Positions 43,994 through 53,010 are shown, numbered from the stretch's first letter. The stretch is 64,000 nt of DNA from Pedobacter xixiisoli (GCF_900215335.1 NZ_OCMT01000001.1:1116001-1180000), one strand, 5' to 3'. The notes: generated by a model not told the origin, from the sequence alone. Program-made: numbers and translations.

Positions 43994-44614
43994 TTAATTA
44001 CCTGTGTTTCTTCTATTGATTTCATCCCTAATTCGGGCTGCTTTTTCATAAGCTTCTTCAGCTAAGGCTTTTTCTAACTTATTTTGAAGTTCTTCTGTAG
44101 ATAAACTTTGGAAACCAGAAACTGGATGAGGTGCTGATTGAATTTCTTCAGGGTTAGAAGGATTGGTAATACTTTCCATGTTTTCTAAGAAAAGGAAATC
44201 GTTTCCTTCGATAACAATACCTGCAGATGAAAGTATGAATTCGTAAGTGTAGATTACGGCATTAAATCTTACCGCAATGGCAATGGCATCAGAGGTTCGT
44301 GCATCTATTTCTAGTTGTTCTCCATCTTTGTTGCACATCAGTTTGGCGAAGAAAACGCCATCAACAAGATTGTAAATTAAAACTTCGGTAATTTCTACTT
44401 GGTAAGCTTGTGCAAATGATTTGAAAAGATCATGTGTTAGCGGTCGGGTAGGAGACATCTTCTCGATCTCTATAGCAATGGCTTGCGCTTCGAATGCGCC
44501 AATAATGATAGGCAATCTTCTTCGTCCGTTAACTTCTCCAAGTACCAGCGCATAAGCACCAGATTGAGTTTGGCTATAGGATAATCCTACTATATCGAGT
44601 TTTACTTTCTTCAT
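43994..44614 (-). CDS. Bifunctional nuclease-family protein (BFN/DUF151) with UVR motif
   Basis: The 206-residue protein has the BFN domain (about 1-140; VLGEVNGRRRLPIIIGAFEAQAIAIE and DARTSDAIAIAVRFNAVIY), named after plant bifunctional nucleases. The C-terminus (about 170-205; LQNKLEKALAEEAYEKAARIRDEINRR) is a UVR-type coiled segment like that in UvrB and ClpC. Function in bacteria is not settled. ATG at 44614 is preferred to the TTG two codons upstream. It follows etfA on the same strand but a terminator lies between them. Confidence 0.88.
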   Translation of the reverse strand: MKKVKLDIVGLSYSQTQSGAYALVLGEVNGRRRLPIIIGAFEAQAIAIEIEKMSPTRPLTHDLFKSFAQAYQVEITEVLIYNLVDGVFFAKLMCNKDGEQLEIDARTSDAIAIAVRFNAVIYTYEFILSSAGIVIEGNDFLFLENMESITNPSNPEEIQSAPHPVSGFQSLSTEELQNKLEKALAEEAYEKAARIRDEINRRNTGN

Positions 44615-44625
44615 ATACAAAATTA

Positions 44626-44654
44626 ACCCTTATCGTTTTGTGAGCGATAAGGGT
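44626..44654 (-). terminator. Terminator downstream of etfA
   Basis: A perfect 10-bp stem (44626-44635 with 44645-44654) has a 9-base loop, 14 bases after the etfA stop codon. On the minus strand it is followed by TTAATTTTG. Confidence 0.78.
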
Positions 44655-44667
44655 CTGTTGTACAAAG

Positions 44668-45636
44668 TTAAGCTTTATGTGCCTTTAATGCAGCAATTAT
44701 TTTCGGAACTACTTCAAAAGCATCTCCAACAATCCCATAATCAGCTACTTTAAAGAAAGGAGCCTCAGGGTCTTTGTTAATTACCACGATTACTTTTGAC
44801 GAACTTACACCAGCTAAATGTTGGATAGCACCAGAAATGCCTATAGCGATATATAAGTTTGGACTGATGGCAATACCGGTTTGTCCAACGTGTTCCGAAT
44901 GTGGTCTCCAATCTGCATCAGATACTGGTTTTGAACACGCTGTAGCCGCACCTAAAAGATCTGCCAACTCTTCCACCATTCCCCAGTTTTCAGGACCTTT
45001 TAAACCTCTACCGCCAGAAACGACAACTTCAGCATCAGGTAAAGAAACTTTATTGGTTGCTCTAACAATTTCTTTTACAATGGCTGTTAGATCACTAGCT
45101 TTTACTTCTGGATTAAAAGTTTCGATGGCTATGCTAGCTGCATTTTCTTTTACACCAAAAGCATTTGGATTTAAGGCAATTACTTTATTCTCAGAAGTCA
45201 AAGTTGCAACAGCGAAGGCTTTGCCCGAAAAAGCTGTTTTCTTTACTGAAAAACCACCGTCTGTAGTAGGTAATTCTACTGCGCCATCTACTAAACCCGC
45301 CTTAAGCTTTACGGCAACACGAGGAGCTAAACCTTTTCCAGAGAAAGAATTAGAAAGAACTACGATATTTGCACCTTCTTTTTTAGCCGCTTCTGCAATT
45401 ACAGATGCGTAAGCTTGGTTTATAAAATTTTTAAGCTGGTCGGCTTCTACTTTTAAAACCTTACTTGCACCATATTTTCCAAGTTCGTTAAGTTCTGTAT
45501 CGGCAACGTTACCAATTGAAATAGCACTTAAGCTAGTGCCTTGCTGGTCTGCGATTGCCTTTGCATAAGAAACTGCTTCAAAAACAGATTTTTTGAACTT
45601 TCCTTCAACTTGCTCTACATATACTAATACTGACAT
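44668..45636 (-). CDS. etfA: Electron transfer flavoprotein, alpha subunit
   Basis: The 322-residue protein has an N-terminal adenine-nucleotide-hydrolase-like domain (about 1-185). The C-terminal FAD-binding domain (about 200-320) carries GGRGLKGPENW, ISPNLYIAIGISGAIQHLAG and VINKDPEAPFFKVADYGIVGD, diagnostic of the alpha subunit. With the beta subunit it carries electrons from acyl-CoA dehydrogenases to the quinone pool. It follows etfB on the same strand after 106 bases that hold a heptameric repeat array and small palindromes. Confidence 0.96.
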   Translation of the reverse strand: MSVLVYVEQVEGKFKKSVFEAVSYAKAIADQQGTSLSAISIGNVADTELNELGKYGASKVLKVEADQLKNFINQAYASVIAEAAKKEGANIVVLSNSFSGKGLAPRVAVKLKAGLVDGAVELPTTDGGFSVKKTAFSGKAFAVATLTSENKVIALNPNAFGVKENAASIAIETFNPEVKASDLTAIVKEIVRATNKVSLPDAEVVVSGGRGLKGPENWGMVEELADLLGAATACSKPVSDADWRPHSEHVGQTGIAISPNLYIAIGISGAIQHLAGVSSSKVIVVINKDPEAPFFKVADYGIVGDAFEVVPKIIAALKAHKA

Positions 45637-45650
45637 ATTAATCTATTTGA

Positions 45651-45664
45651 AATCTCCCAAAGGA
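45651..45664. repeat. Small palindrome TCTCCCAAAGGAGA
   Basis: This near-perfect palindrome lies between etfB and etfA. A related string (TCTCCTTTGGGGG) appears near 61831, beside another repeat cluster. It may be the remnant of a short dispersed element. Confidence 0.4.
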
Positions 45665-45712
45665 GAATATTTGATGATAATCTAATTAATTATTGATTAG
45701 ATAGGCAATTGG

Positions 45713-45747
45713 AACTGTAAACTTCAAACTGCCTACTGAAAACTATA
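45713..45747. repeat. Heptameric degenerate tandem array B
   Basis: Five 7-base units close to AACTGTA run from 45713 to 45747 in exact register. The fifth overlaps the stop codon of etfB (45743-45745). Confidence 0.65.
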
Positions 45748-46480
45748 TTACTTTCGCTTCGCTGTGTAGCAACCCAATTAATTCTTCTGCACTTTCTGCA
45801 GGAATTAATTTTACTGAACCACGAGGAGCAGGAGTTTCAAATTTGCTGATTTTGCCAACTTCTTCTACTGCAACTGCTTCAACTACTTGAAGGGGTTTGG
45901 TTCTTGCAGACATGATACCTCTCATATTAGGGATTTTAGCTTCAGCAGTACCTTCAGCACAGCTAGCTACAAATTTACCAGTAACACTTACTACTTCTTT
46001 GCCACCTTCAATTTCGCGTTCTATGGTTGCGGTAGAACCGTCATAGTCTAGTTTCTTAATGATAGAAATCGATGGGATATCTAGAAGTTCACCAACCATC
46101 GCCGCTACTTGAGAACCGTTATAGTCAATAGACTCTCTACCACATAAAATGATATCAAATTCGTTCGATTTTGCATATTCGGCAATTTGAGTTGCAACAA
46201 AATAAGCATCTCTAGGAGCTGCATTTATTCTCACCGCATCATCAGCACCAATGGCCAATGCTTTTCTTATGGTCGGATCTGTTGCAGCTTCACCAACATT
46301 AATTACGGTAACCGTACCTTTTCCGTCTTCAGCAAGTTCTATAGCACGAGAAAGTGCAATTTCATCGTAAGGATTTACAATATACTGTACACCGGCCGTA
46401 TTGAATTCGGTATTATCACCCGTAAAAGTTATTTTTGTCGTCGTGTCGGGAACGTTACTGATACAAACTAATATTTTCAT
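45743..46480 (-). CDS. etfB: Electron transfer flavoprotein, beta subunit
   Basis: The 245-residue protein is the beta subunit that binds AMP. Blocks seen are MKILVCISNVPDT, NPYDEIALSRAIEL, ILCGRESIDYNGSQVAAMVGELL and the NMRGIMSARTKPL recognition-loop region. Length is normal for the family. It is the first gene of an etfB-etfA pair and is transcribed divergently from the TPR gene, with 194 bases between starts that I could not resolve into clear promoters. Confidence 0.96.
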   Translation of the reverse strand: MKILVCISNVPDTTTKITFTGDNTEFNTAGVQYIVNPYDEIALSRAIELAEDGKGTVTVINVGEAATDPTIRKALAIGADDAVRINAAPRDAYFVATQIAEYAKSNEFDIILCGRESIDYNGSQVAAMVGELLDIPSISIIKKLDYDGSTATIEREIEGGKEVVSVTGKFVASCAEGTAEAKIPNMRGIMSARTKPLQVVEAVAVEEVGKISKFETPAPRGSVKLIPAESAEELIGLLHSEAKVI

Positions 46481-46674
46481 AATGATTTTTAGGTTAAAAA
46501 ATTGTTATGCTTGCATAATATATTTGCAATGATATATATTCTAATTCTATTTTCATAGAATAATTTAGAATTTATATAAATAAGTGTTTTATATCATTTA
46601 AAAATGAACACTTGGCAAGTATATATGCGTTTAAATAAATTACACAAACTTAATTAAAAAAGCAGGGAATTAAA

Positions 46675-47010
46675 ATGCAGAACCAGCGATTAGCCAAATT
46701 GTTTGAATTTTTAGAAAGCGATCCGAATGATAGTTTTATACTGTATGCGATTGCAACGGAGTATAATGTTCAAAACGATACAGAAAATGCGTTGAAATAT
46801 TACCTTGAGCTAACAGAAAAGCATCCAGATTACGTAGGTACATACTACCATCTAGGTAAATTATATGAGAAGTTAGGGCAGAAGGATGAAGCTATAAAAA
46901 CATATCAAATAGGAATGCAGGCGGCAAGACAAAAACGAGATATGCACGCATTATCTGAACTACAAGGCGCTTATAACAGTGCTGCCGGTTTAGATTACGA
47001 GGATGATTAG
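46675..47010 (+). CDS. Small tetratricopeptide-repeat protein
   Basis: The 111-residue protein contains about two and a half TPR units (NDSFILYAIATEYNVQNDTENALKYYLELTEKHPDYVGTYY is split across two units; the next is LGKLYEKLGQKDEAIKTYQIGM). It has no signal peptide, so it is probably a cytoplasmic adaptor. The partner is unknown. It is divergent from etfB and upstream of chrA, with a heptameric array between. Confidence 0.8.
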   Translation: MQNQRLAKLFEFLESDPNDSFILYAIATEYNVQNDTENALKYYLELTEKHPDYVGTYYHLGKLYEKLGQKDEAIKTYQIGMQAARQKRDMHALSELQGAYNSAAGLDYEDD

Positions 47011-47015
47011 AAAGT

Positions 47016-47085
47016 GGTCAGGAATTAGGAGCCAGGGATTAGTCAACTAATAATGACCAATCATCAAATAACCATAATCAAACTA
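47016..47085. repeat. Heptameric degenerate tandem array D
   Basis: Ten consecutive 7-base units fit between 47016 and 47085 in one register, more degenerate than arrays A and B but still A/C/T-rich with recurring CAA and TAA. It starts six bases after the TPR stop codon. A further near-repeat of CAATTAACC follows at 47101-47124. Confidence 0.55.
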
Positions 47086-47135
47086 GCGAATTGAAGTTTG
47101 CAATTAACCAAATCCACAATTAACCAGTTAACCTA

Positions 47136-48338
47136 TTGATTGCTAAGCGAAAATTTTTCTTTATCAGAAATGTGTTCTATTTCACGTTCACTGCCTTTGG
47201 TGGGGCGCAGGCGCATTTGTCGTTATTGTTACGCTATTTCGTTACTAACATCAACTTTGTTACCGAAGAAGAATTATTGGAATTAAATGCTTTGGCGCAG
47301 GTATTACCCGGACCAGCATCTACCCAAACACTAGTAGGCATTGCATATAAAGTGGGCGGACTAAAGTTAGCGATTATCACCTTTTTAATATGGATTTCAC
47401 CATCTGCTGCAATTATGACGCTGGCGGCAATCTGGTATTCGGTTCTGGACCAAAAAGATAAATTCGTCGAAGTATTGGAATACATACATCCTATTGCTTT
47501 GGGGATTGTAGCCTATGGTGCTTTTAAATTGGGTAAGCGAGTGCTCACTAATCAAGTTTCGGTATTTTTAGCAGTTGGCGCTTTGGTTGGCACTTTAGTT
47601 TTGAAGGAAGCCTACGTATTCCCTTTGGCCATATTAATAGGAGGAATGGTTTCTTCAGCAATTGGTACGCCGGCCGAAGAAACTGAATTGCGTGTAAAGC
47701 TTTTTGCAAACGTTAATCCGAGGAAACTAGGTTACTTTGTAGGTGTTTTGTTGCTTATGGCTCTACTTGGCGCATTAATCAATAGAACTTCGCCATTTAG
47801 TTTGCCAATCAGGTTATTCGAAAACTTTTACCGAAACGGGATTTTTATTTTTGGCGGCGGTCAGGTGTTGGTTCCAATGATGTTTACTGAGTTTGTTCAG
47901 ATGAAGCAATACCTTAGTCAAACTGATTTTCTTTCGGGTTTTGCCTTTCAACAAATTTTACCTGGACCAACTTTTTCATTTACCAGCTATATTGGTGCGC
48001 TAGGTATGAAACATGGCAACTATGGTATTGGCGGGCAAATTACTGGCGGATTATTAGCGGTTTTAGGCATTAACTTGCCAGGTTTGATATTGGTACTCTT
48101 TATTGTTCCTTTTTGGAATGATTTGAAAAAAGTATCGAGAATTAAATATTCATTGTCTGGAATTAATGCCGTGAGTGTTGGTTTTATCATTGCGGCATTT
48201 TTTATGTTAATTACGCCCGTTGGCTTAAATTGGTTGTTTTTAGGCATTGTGTTAGGTACATTTTTGTTATTAAATTTCACGAAGATTAGTCCAGCGTTAA
48301 TTATTATTGCTGGTGTTGTGCTAGGATATATAATTTAG
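47136..48338 (+). CDS. chrA: Chromate transporter ChrA-family protein
   Basis: The 400-residue membrane protein has two homologous CHR halves. The N-terminal signature is FTAFGGAQAHLSLL with LNALAQVLPGPASTQTLVGIAYK; the second half begins FENFYRNGIFIFGGGQVLVPMM and has FAFQQILPGPTFSFTSYIG. Family members export chromate; in many bacteria the natural substrate is unclear. There is no ATG near the start; TTG at 47136 is used, as the frame before is unrelated. No regulator adjoins. Confidence 0.85.
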   Translation: MIAKRKFFFIRNVFYFTFTAFGGAQAHLSLLLRYFVTNINFVTEEELLELNALAQVLPGPASTQTLVGIAYKVGGLKLAIITFLIWISPSAAIMTLAAIWYSVLDQKDKFVEVLEYIHPIALGIVAYGAFKLGKRVLTNQVSVFLAVGALVGTLVLKEAYVFPLAILIGGMVSSAIGTPAEETELRVKLFANVNPRKLGYFVGVLLLMALLGALINRTSPFSLPIRLFENFYRNGIFIFGGGQVLVPMMFTEFVQMKQYLSQTDFLSGFAFQQILPGPTFSFTSYIGALGMKHGNYGIGGQITGGLLAVLGINLPGLILVLFIVPFWNDLKKVSRIKYSLSGINAVSVGFIIAAFFMLITPVGLNWLFLGIVLGTFLLLNFTKISPALIIIAGVVLGYII

Positions 48339-48435
48339 TTTGTATAATAAACATTAAGGAGTTAAGTATCAATTAAGAATTTGATGATAAACTTAATTCC
48401 CTGATGGTAAATTTTACCGTTTTTATAATTTTAAG

Positions 48436-49182
48436 ATGAATAAGTTTGTTAGAGAAGAAGTAAGCTTTTTTAAGGGCGCAAGAACACGTTGGCAAGAGTT
48501 GAAATATGTTTTGGGAGTGATTTTCCAATTTTACAAAGGATTTAGAAAATTACATTTTGTAGGACCATGCGTAACTGTATTCGGTTCTGCTCGTTTTAAA
48601 GAAGATCATCCGTACTATGGAATGGCTCGAAAGGTTTCTGCGGAAATATCAAAGCTAGGTTTCGCGATAATGACTGGTGGTGGTCCTGGAATTATGGAAG
48701 CAGGTAACAGGGGAGCTAAAGATGCTGGAGGTTTATCTATAGGTTGCAATATCGTTTTGCCTCACGAGCAACATGAGAACCCTTACCTAGATACTTTTGT
48801 AAATATTGAGTATTTCTTCGTTAGAAAGGAGTTGCTGAGAAAATACTCTTACGCATTTGTAGTTTTACCTGGCGGATTTGGGACTCTTGATGAGTTTTTT
48901 GAGACTTTGACCTTAATTCAAACAGGTAAAGTAGAAAAATTTCCTATCGTGATTATGGGTAAAGAATTTCATCAACATATCTACGAGCATGTGCAGCTAA
49001 TGATGGAACAAAAAACCATTAGTCCAGAAGATATGGATTTATTACTGTTTACTGATGATGTAGAAGAAGTTGTTGCCCACCTTAAAAAATACAAGGATGA
49101 TGCAGCCATATTTAAACATCAAGCTCCGAAAAAAGCATGGTGGATATTTGGAGAGGAAAAGCCTGATGCGAAGGCAAGTTAG
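48436..49182 (+). CDS. LOG-family protein (TIGR00730, Rossmann fold)
   Basis: The 248-residue protein has the LOG signature: GGGPGIMEAGNRGAKDAGG and LPGGFGTLDEFFETL. Family members remove ribose phosphate from nucleoside monophosphates (cytokinin-activating LOG, PpnN-like nucleosidases). The annotation lysine decarboxylase is an old error for this group. The N-terminus is a charged helix (about 1-30) outside the core. A very long bidirectional terminator separates it from dnaB. Confidence 0.9.
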   Translation: MNKFVREEVSFFKGARTRWQELKYVLGVIFQFYKGFRKLHFVGPCVTVFGSARFKEDHPYYGMARKVSAEISKLGFAIMTGGGPGIMEAGNRGAKDAGGLSIGCNIVLPHEQHENPYLDTFVNIEYFFVRKELLRKYSYAFVVLPGGFGTLDEFFETLTLIQTGKVEKFPIVIMGKEFHQHIYEHVQLMMEQKTISPEDMDLLLFTDDVEEVVAHLKKYKDDAAIFKHQAPKKAWWIFGEEKPDAKAS

Positions 49183-49184
49183 TC

Positions 49185-49230
49185 ATAAATGAGAAAGCCA
49201 TCCCGATTTCGGGATGGCTTTCTCATTTAT
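49185..49230. terminator. Bidirectional terminator with 22-bp perfect arms
   Basis: Arms 49185-49206 and 49209-49230 are perfectly complementary around two bases. It serves the LOG gene and the convergent dnaB gene and is the longest perfect palindrome I saw in the window. Confidence 0.92.
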
Positions 49231-49238
49231 TTTATATA

Positions 49239-50798
49239 TTAAAACGGTGGATCATCATCCAGCATATCATTCATGCTAGAAGGTCTGATGATAATGTTTC
49301 CAGGATTATTAAAGTTTTCTGAAGGAGCCATACTGCTATCGCTGCCTGCCGAGAAACTAGAAGGAGGCATAAAACTATCTTCCAAATCACCGAACTTAAC
49401 ATACTTACCTATAAATCTTAATGGTACAATTCCAGTTTCACCGTGACGGTTTTTACCAATAATAACCTCACCAACTCCAGCATTTGAACGGCCATTTTCA
49501 TCTTCCATAATTCCGTAATACTCCGGACGATATAAGAAAAGTACCATATCCGCATCTTGCTCAATAGAGCCAGACTCACGTAAATCGGATAGCATTGGTC
49601 TTTTACCATTCTGGCCTGGTCTACTCTCTACCGCACGGCTTAACTGCGAAAGTGCCAAAACTGGAACTTCTAATTCTTTAGCTACAGATTTTAGTGCTCT
49701 TGAAATACTACCAATCTCTTGCTCACGGTTACCACCACCTTCGCCTTTACCATGCATTAACTGCAAGTAATCGATGATAATCATTTGAATATCGTATTGC
49801 GATTTTAAACGACGACATTTTGCCCTAAACTCAAAGATATTTAAGGCTGGGGTGTCGTCAATCAACAAAGTTGCTTCTGAAAGTCTACCTATTTTACTAT
49901 GTAATTGTTGCCACTCCCATTCTGCAAGATTACCTTTTCTGATTTTCTCTTGCTCAATTTCGGCTTCTCCAGAAATCAAACGATTTACCAACTGAACTGA
50001 CGACATCTCTAATGAGAACACTACAGTTGGTTTATTGAAATCTACCGCTGCGTTGCGGGCAGCTGTTAGTACAAAGGCTGTTTTACCCATCGCCGGACGA
50101 GCAGCAATAATGACCAAATCGGATTTTTGCCATCCGCCAGTAATACGGTCTAAGTCGGTAAATCCAGAAGGAACACCTGTTAAACCATCTGTTTTTGTTC
50201 TTAATTCTTCTAATGATGCCAAAGATTGCTTGATGATGTCGTCCATCTTTTGTGTATCTCTACGCAAATTGTTTTGGGCAATATCAAATAAGTTCTTCTC
50301 GGCCATGTCTAAAAGGTCGAAAATATCAGTAGTATCTTCGTAAGCATTCTTAATAATTTCTGTAGAAATTCTGATTAGCTCACGTTGGATATATTTCTGT
50401 GAAATGATACGAGCATGGTACTCAATATTAGCTGCAGAAGACACCCTGTTTGTTAGATAAGTAACAAAGTAAGCGCCACCAATCATTTCTAGATTGCCAT
50501 TGGTACGCAACTCTGTAGTTACAGTTAAAATATCTACTGGCTTAGATTTTTCGAATAATTGTTGGATAGCTTCGAAAATTCTTTTGTGCCTCTCATCGTA
50601 GAAAAGTTCTGGTTTAAGTACATCGATAACAGCAGAAAGCGCATCTTTTTCTAACATTAAAGCCCCCAAAACAGCTTCTTCCAAATCAGTAGCTTGCGGT
50701 TGTATTTTTTCAACAGTACTAATGGTGTTAGCTAATCTATTCTTTCGGGCAGATACTGAAAATTTGCCTTGTCCTCTTTGTTCGTTATCGGTACTCAT
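49239..50798 (-). CDS. dnaB: Replicative DNA helicase DnaB
   Basis: The 519-residue protein is the hexameric fork helicase. The N-terminal domain (about 35-135; LEEAVLGALMLEKDAL) and the RecA-like domain follow (GVPSGFTDLDRITGGWQ, Walker A ARPAMGKTAF, IIDYLQLM, AKELEVPVLALSQLSR, SDLRESGSIEQDADMVLFLYR). The tail is acidic, ending DDPPF. No intein is present. A -7 box and a DnaA box lie upstream. It is convergent with the LOG gene. Confidence 0.97.
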   Translation of the reverse strand: MSTDNEQRGQGKFSVSARKNRLANTISTVEKIQPQATDLEEAVLGALMLEKDALSAVIDVLKPELFYDERHKRIFEAIQQLFEKSKPVDILTVTTELRTNGNLEMIGGAYFVTYLTNRVSSAANIEYHARIISQKYIQRELIRISTEIIKNAYEDTTDIFDLLDMAEKNLFDIAQNNLRRDTQKMDDIIKQSLASLEELRTKTDGLTGVPSGFTDLDRITGGWQKSDLVIIAARPAMGKTAFVLTAARNAAVDFNKPTVVFSLEMSSVQLVNRLISGEAEIEQEKIRKGNLAEWEWQQLHSKIGRLSEATLLIDDTPALNIFEFRAKCRRLKSQYDIQMIIIDYLQLMHGKGEGGGNREQEIGSISRALKSVAKELEVPVLALSQLSRAVESRPGQNGKRPMLSDLRESGSIEQDADMVLFLYRPEYYGIMEDENGRSNAGVGEVIIGKNRHGETGIVPLRFIGKYVKFGDLEDSFMPPSSFSAGSDSSMAPSENFNNPGNIIIRPSSMNDMLDDDPPF

Positions 50799-50803
50799 GA
50801 AGC

Positions 50804-50811
50804 AAAAGTAA
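50804..50811 (-). promoter_or_regulatory. -7 box (TACTTTTG) upstream of dnaB
   Basis: The minus-strand TACTTTTG matches TAnnTTTG, and a TTG lies 22 bases upstream of it. The transcript would be nearly leaderless, since the ATG is only six bases on. Confidence 0.45.
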
Positions 50812-50926
50812 CTAAAAAACGAGGGTTTGTTCCAATAAGTTCCTACTACTTTGTCAACAACTTGAATGCTAATCTGATGTAATTTTTAGTATATTATAAG
50901 CAAAGATTTAGTTCTGAACAATTTTG

Positions 50927-50935
50927 TGTGGATAA
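50927..50935 (-). promoter_or_regulatory. Perfect DnaA box between dnaB and rlmB
   Basis: The minus strand reads TTATCCACA, the consensus DnaA box, 129 bases upstream of the dnaB ATG. Only one such box was noticed, so an origin is unlikely; transcriptional control by DnaA is possible. Confidence 0.5.
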
Positions 50936-51004
50936 TAGGATAGGATGATTACGCTAACTTTCGAGAGTTGAAATGTTTGAAATTTAGAGCGTTAAGAATT
51001 GCGT

Positions 51005-51032
51005 AGTAAAAACTAAAAACTGCCAGTTGAAA
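51005..51032. repeat. Heptameric degenerate tandem array C
   Basis: Four 7-base units close to ACTAAAA run from 51005 to 51032, just upstream of the rlmB -7 box. It is the shortest array and could be chance. Confidence 0.4.
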
Positions 51033-51036
51033 TGGT

Positions 51037-51044
51037 TACTTTTG
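51037..51044 (+). promoter_or_regulatory. -7 box (TACTTTTG) upstream of rlmB
   Basis: TACTTTTG at 51037-51044 fits TAnnTTTG, giving a leader of about 10 bases before the ATG at 51061. No good -33 element is seen. Confidence 0.4.
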
Positions 51045-51060
51045 CAAAATATTAGATAAT

Positions 51061-51828
51061 ATGGATAATTTTAGAAGACCACAGAGAGTTAAAGAAAATA
51101 ATGAATTTGTATTCGGTATTAGAGCTGTCATAGAAGCAATTAAGGCAGCTAGAGATATAGAAACAATTTACGTGCAACGTGGGTTATCTGGTGAGCTTTT
51201 CCTAGAATTAAAGGAGCTATTGTCTGGCTCGTTAATTCCGATGAGTGTGGTACCTATCGAGAAGTTGAACAGGATGACACAGAAAAACCATCAAGGTGTT
51301 ATTGCTGTAATTTCTCCAATTACTTATCAAAATATTGAAGACATTGTACCTGCCATTTATGAAAAAGGGGAGACACCTTTAATACTCATATTAGACAGTG
51401 TAACGGATGTGCGTAATATGGGAGCTATTGCTCGTACTGCTGCTTGTGTGGGGGTACATGCGATTGTAGTTCCGTTAAAAAACGCTGCTCAAATTAATGC
51501 AGATGCAATTAAAACCTCAGCTGGTGCGTTGTTTTCTATTCCAGTTTGTAGACATGCTAATTTACATAAAACCTGTTTGTTTTTACAAGATAGTGGTTTG
51601 CAAATTGTGGCGTGTACAGAGAAAACTAACGAATACATCTATACTCCAGATTATACGATGCCCACTGCTATTGTAATGGGCTCAGAAGATGAAGGTATTT
51701 CTAATGATTTATTAAGAGTTGCCAATCATTTGGCCAAAATACCAATGGCGGGCAAAATTGAATCGTTAAATGTATCTGTTGCAGCTGGTGTTATTTTATA
51801 TGAAGCAGTAAGACAGCGGACTATTTAA
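51061..51828 (+). CDS. rlmB: 23S rRNA 2'-O-methyltransferase, TrmH/SpoU family (RlmB-like)
   Basis: The 255-residue protein is a SpoU-family methyltransferase with an N-terminal substrate-binding domain (about 15-90; NEFVFGIRAVIEAI) and a knotted catalytic domain. Motifs are LDSVTDVRNMGAIARTA, AIVMGSEDEGIS and LNVSVAAGVILYEAVRQ. RlmB methylates G2251 in the 23S peptidyl-transferase loop. Specificity within SpoU enzymes is hard to read, so the symbol carries some doubt. Confidence 0.85.
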   Translation: MDNFRRPQRVKENNEFVFGIRAVIEAIKAARDIETIYVQRGLSGELFLELKELLSGSLIPMSVVPIEKLNRMTQKNHQGVIAVISPITYQNIEDIVPAIYEKGETPLILILDSVTDVRNMGAIARTAACVGVHAIVVPLKNAAQINADAIKTSAGALFSIPVCRHANLHKTCLFLQDSGLQIVACTEKTNEYIYTPDYTMPTAIVMGSEDEGISNDLLRVANHLAKIPMAGKIESLNVSVAAGVILYEAVRQRTI

Positions 51829-51837
51829 AGATTTATA

Positions 51838-51886
51838 AAAATCAAAAAGCCCATTAAACAGATCGATTAATGGGCTTTTTGATTTT
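51838..51886. terminator. Bidirectional terminator between rlmB and the mannose-1-P guanylyltransferase gene
   Basis: Perfect 20-bp arms (51838-51857 with 51867-51886) enclose a 9-base loop. It serves two convergent genes. Confidence 0.92.
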
Positions 51887-51897
51887 ATTGAGATAAG

Positions 51898-52989
51898 CTA
51901 AATAAATTTACCTCCAAACTTAGCCTTCACATCGGCTACAATATTTTTTACATTCTGTTCTTCTGCTCTTTTGCAAATCAGTAATGTGTTGTTAGATTCT
52001 ACAACGATGTAATCATGCATTCCTTGTAAAATAACTAACTTCTCTTTGGGAACATTTACCATACAGTTAGAAGAGTCGTACATCATTACTTGTTCTGACG
52101 GTATCACGGCATTACCTACATAGTCTTTCTCGGCCATTTCATAAATAGAAGCCCAAGTTCCCAAATCAGACCAACCAAAATCGGATGGTAAAACATATAC
52201 ATTATCAGCTTTTTCCATGATGCCAAAATCAATAGAGATATTGGTGCATAGTTGATATGCATTACCTATAAAAGCTTTTTCGTTTTCTGTATTGTAGGCT
52301 GTTTTTCCATTAGTAAAAATTTCGTGCATATCTGGCAAATGTTTCTCTAATGCCTTGTTAATTGCACTAGCAGACCAGATAAATATGCCTGCATTCCAAA
52401 GAAAATCACCACTTTGCAAGAATGATTTAGCAAGTTCTAGATTAGGTTTCTCAGTAAAAGTTTTTACTTTATAGATGTCATTATCACTTTCTAAAACCTC
52501 GTCTGTATATTGTATATAGCCATAGCCTGTATCAGGTCTATTTGGTTTAATTCCTAATGTAATTAAGCAACTCTCTTGCACAGCTACTGTCATCGATTTT
52601 TCGATAGCCTTAATAAACGCATCTTGGTTACCTATAGTGTGATCTGAAGGAGCTACAACGATTACCGCATTTGGATTAAGCTGTTCAATCTTCATCGCCC
52701 CATAAGCTACGCAAGGAGCCGTATTGCGCATCATTGGTTCAGCTAAAATCTGATTGTTATTTAAGAACGGTAATTGTTCCTTAATTAAATCGGTATATGA
52801 TTCATTGGTAACTATAAAGATGTTTTCTGGCAAACAGAGGTTTAAAAATCGTTCGTAGGTACTTTGAATAAGTGTTTTTCCTACACCAAAAAAATCTATA
52901 AATTGTTTAGGAAATTCTGTGCGGCTAACTGGCCAAAAACGGCTTCCAACGCCGCCTGCCATAATTAATGCATATCTATCTTTATTCAT
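51898..52989 (-). CDS. manC: Mannose-1-phosphate guanylyltransferase
   Basis: The 363-residue protein has the nucleotidyltransferase motif ALIMAGGVGSRFWPVSR with FPKQF (about 8-30), typical of GDP-mannose pyrophosphorylases. Later blocks VAPSDHTIG, RPDTGYGYI and FTEKP match. It lacks the C-terminal cupin (isomerase) of bifunctional ManC/AlgA forms. The product GDP-mannose feeds glycan and LPS synthesis. It has its own -7 box in the 21-base gap after kdsD. Confidence 0.93.
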   Translation of the reverse strand: MNKDRYALIMAGGVGSRFWPVSRTEFPKQFIDFFGVGKTLIQSTYERFLNLCLPENIFIVTNESYTDLIKEQLPFLNNNQILAEPMMRNTAPCVAYGAMKIEQLNPNAVIVVAPSDHTIGNQDAFIKAIEKSMTVAVQESCLITLGIKPNRPDTGYGYIQYTDEVLESDNDIYKVKTFTEKPNLELAKSFLQSGDFLWNAGIFIWSASAINKALEKHLPDMHEIFTNGKTAYNTENEKAFIGNAYQLCTNISIDFGIMEKADNVYVLPSDFGWSDLGTWASIYEMAEKDYVGNAVIPSEQVMMYDSSNCMVNVPKEKLVILQGMHDYIVVESNNTLLICKRAEEQNVKNIVADVKAKFGGKFI

Positions 52990-52997
52990 TTCAATGG

Positions 52998-53005
52998 CAA
53001 ATATA
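52998..53005 (-). promoter_or_regulatory. -7 box (TATATTTG) of manC
   Basis: The minus-strand TATATTTG fits TAnnTTTG and lies nine bases before the manC ATG. The -33 element would fall inside the kdsD coding end. Confidence 0.4.
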
Positions 53006-53010
53006 TACTT

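Noticed and set aside
50799-51060. The AT-rich dnaB-rlmB gap as a replication origin.
   Set aside because: Only one DnaA box is present; no cluster, no dnaA or dnaN gene, and no clear unwinding element.
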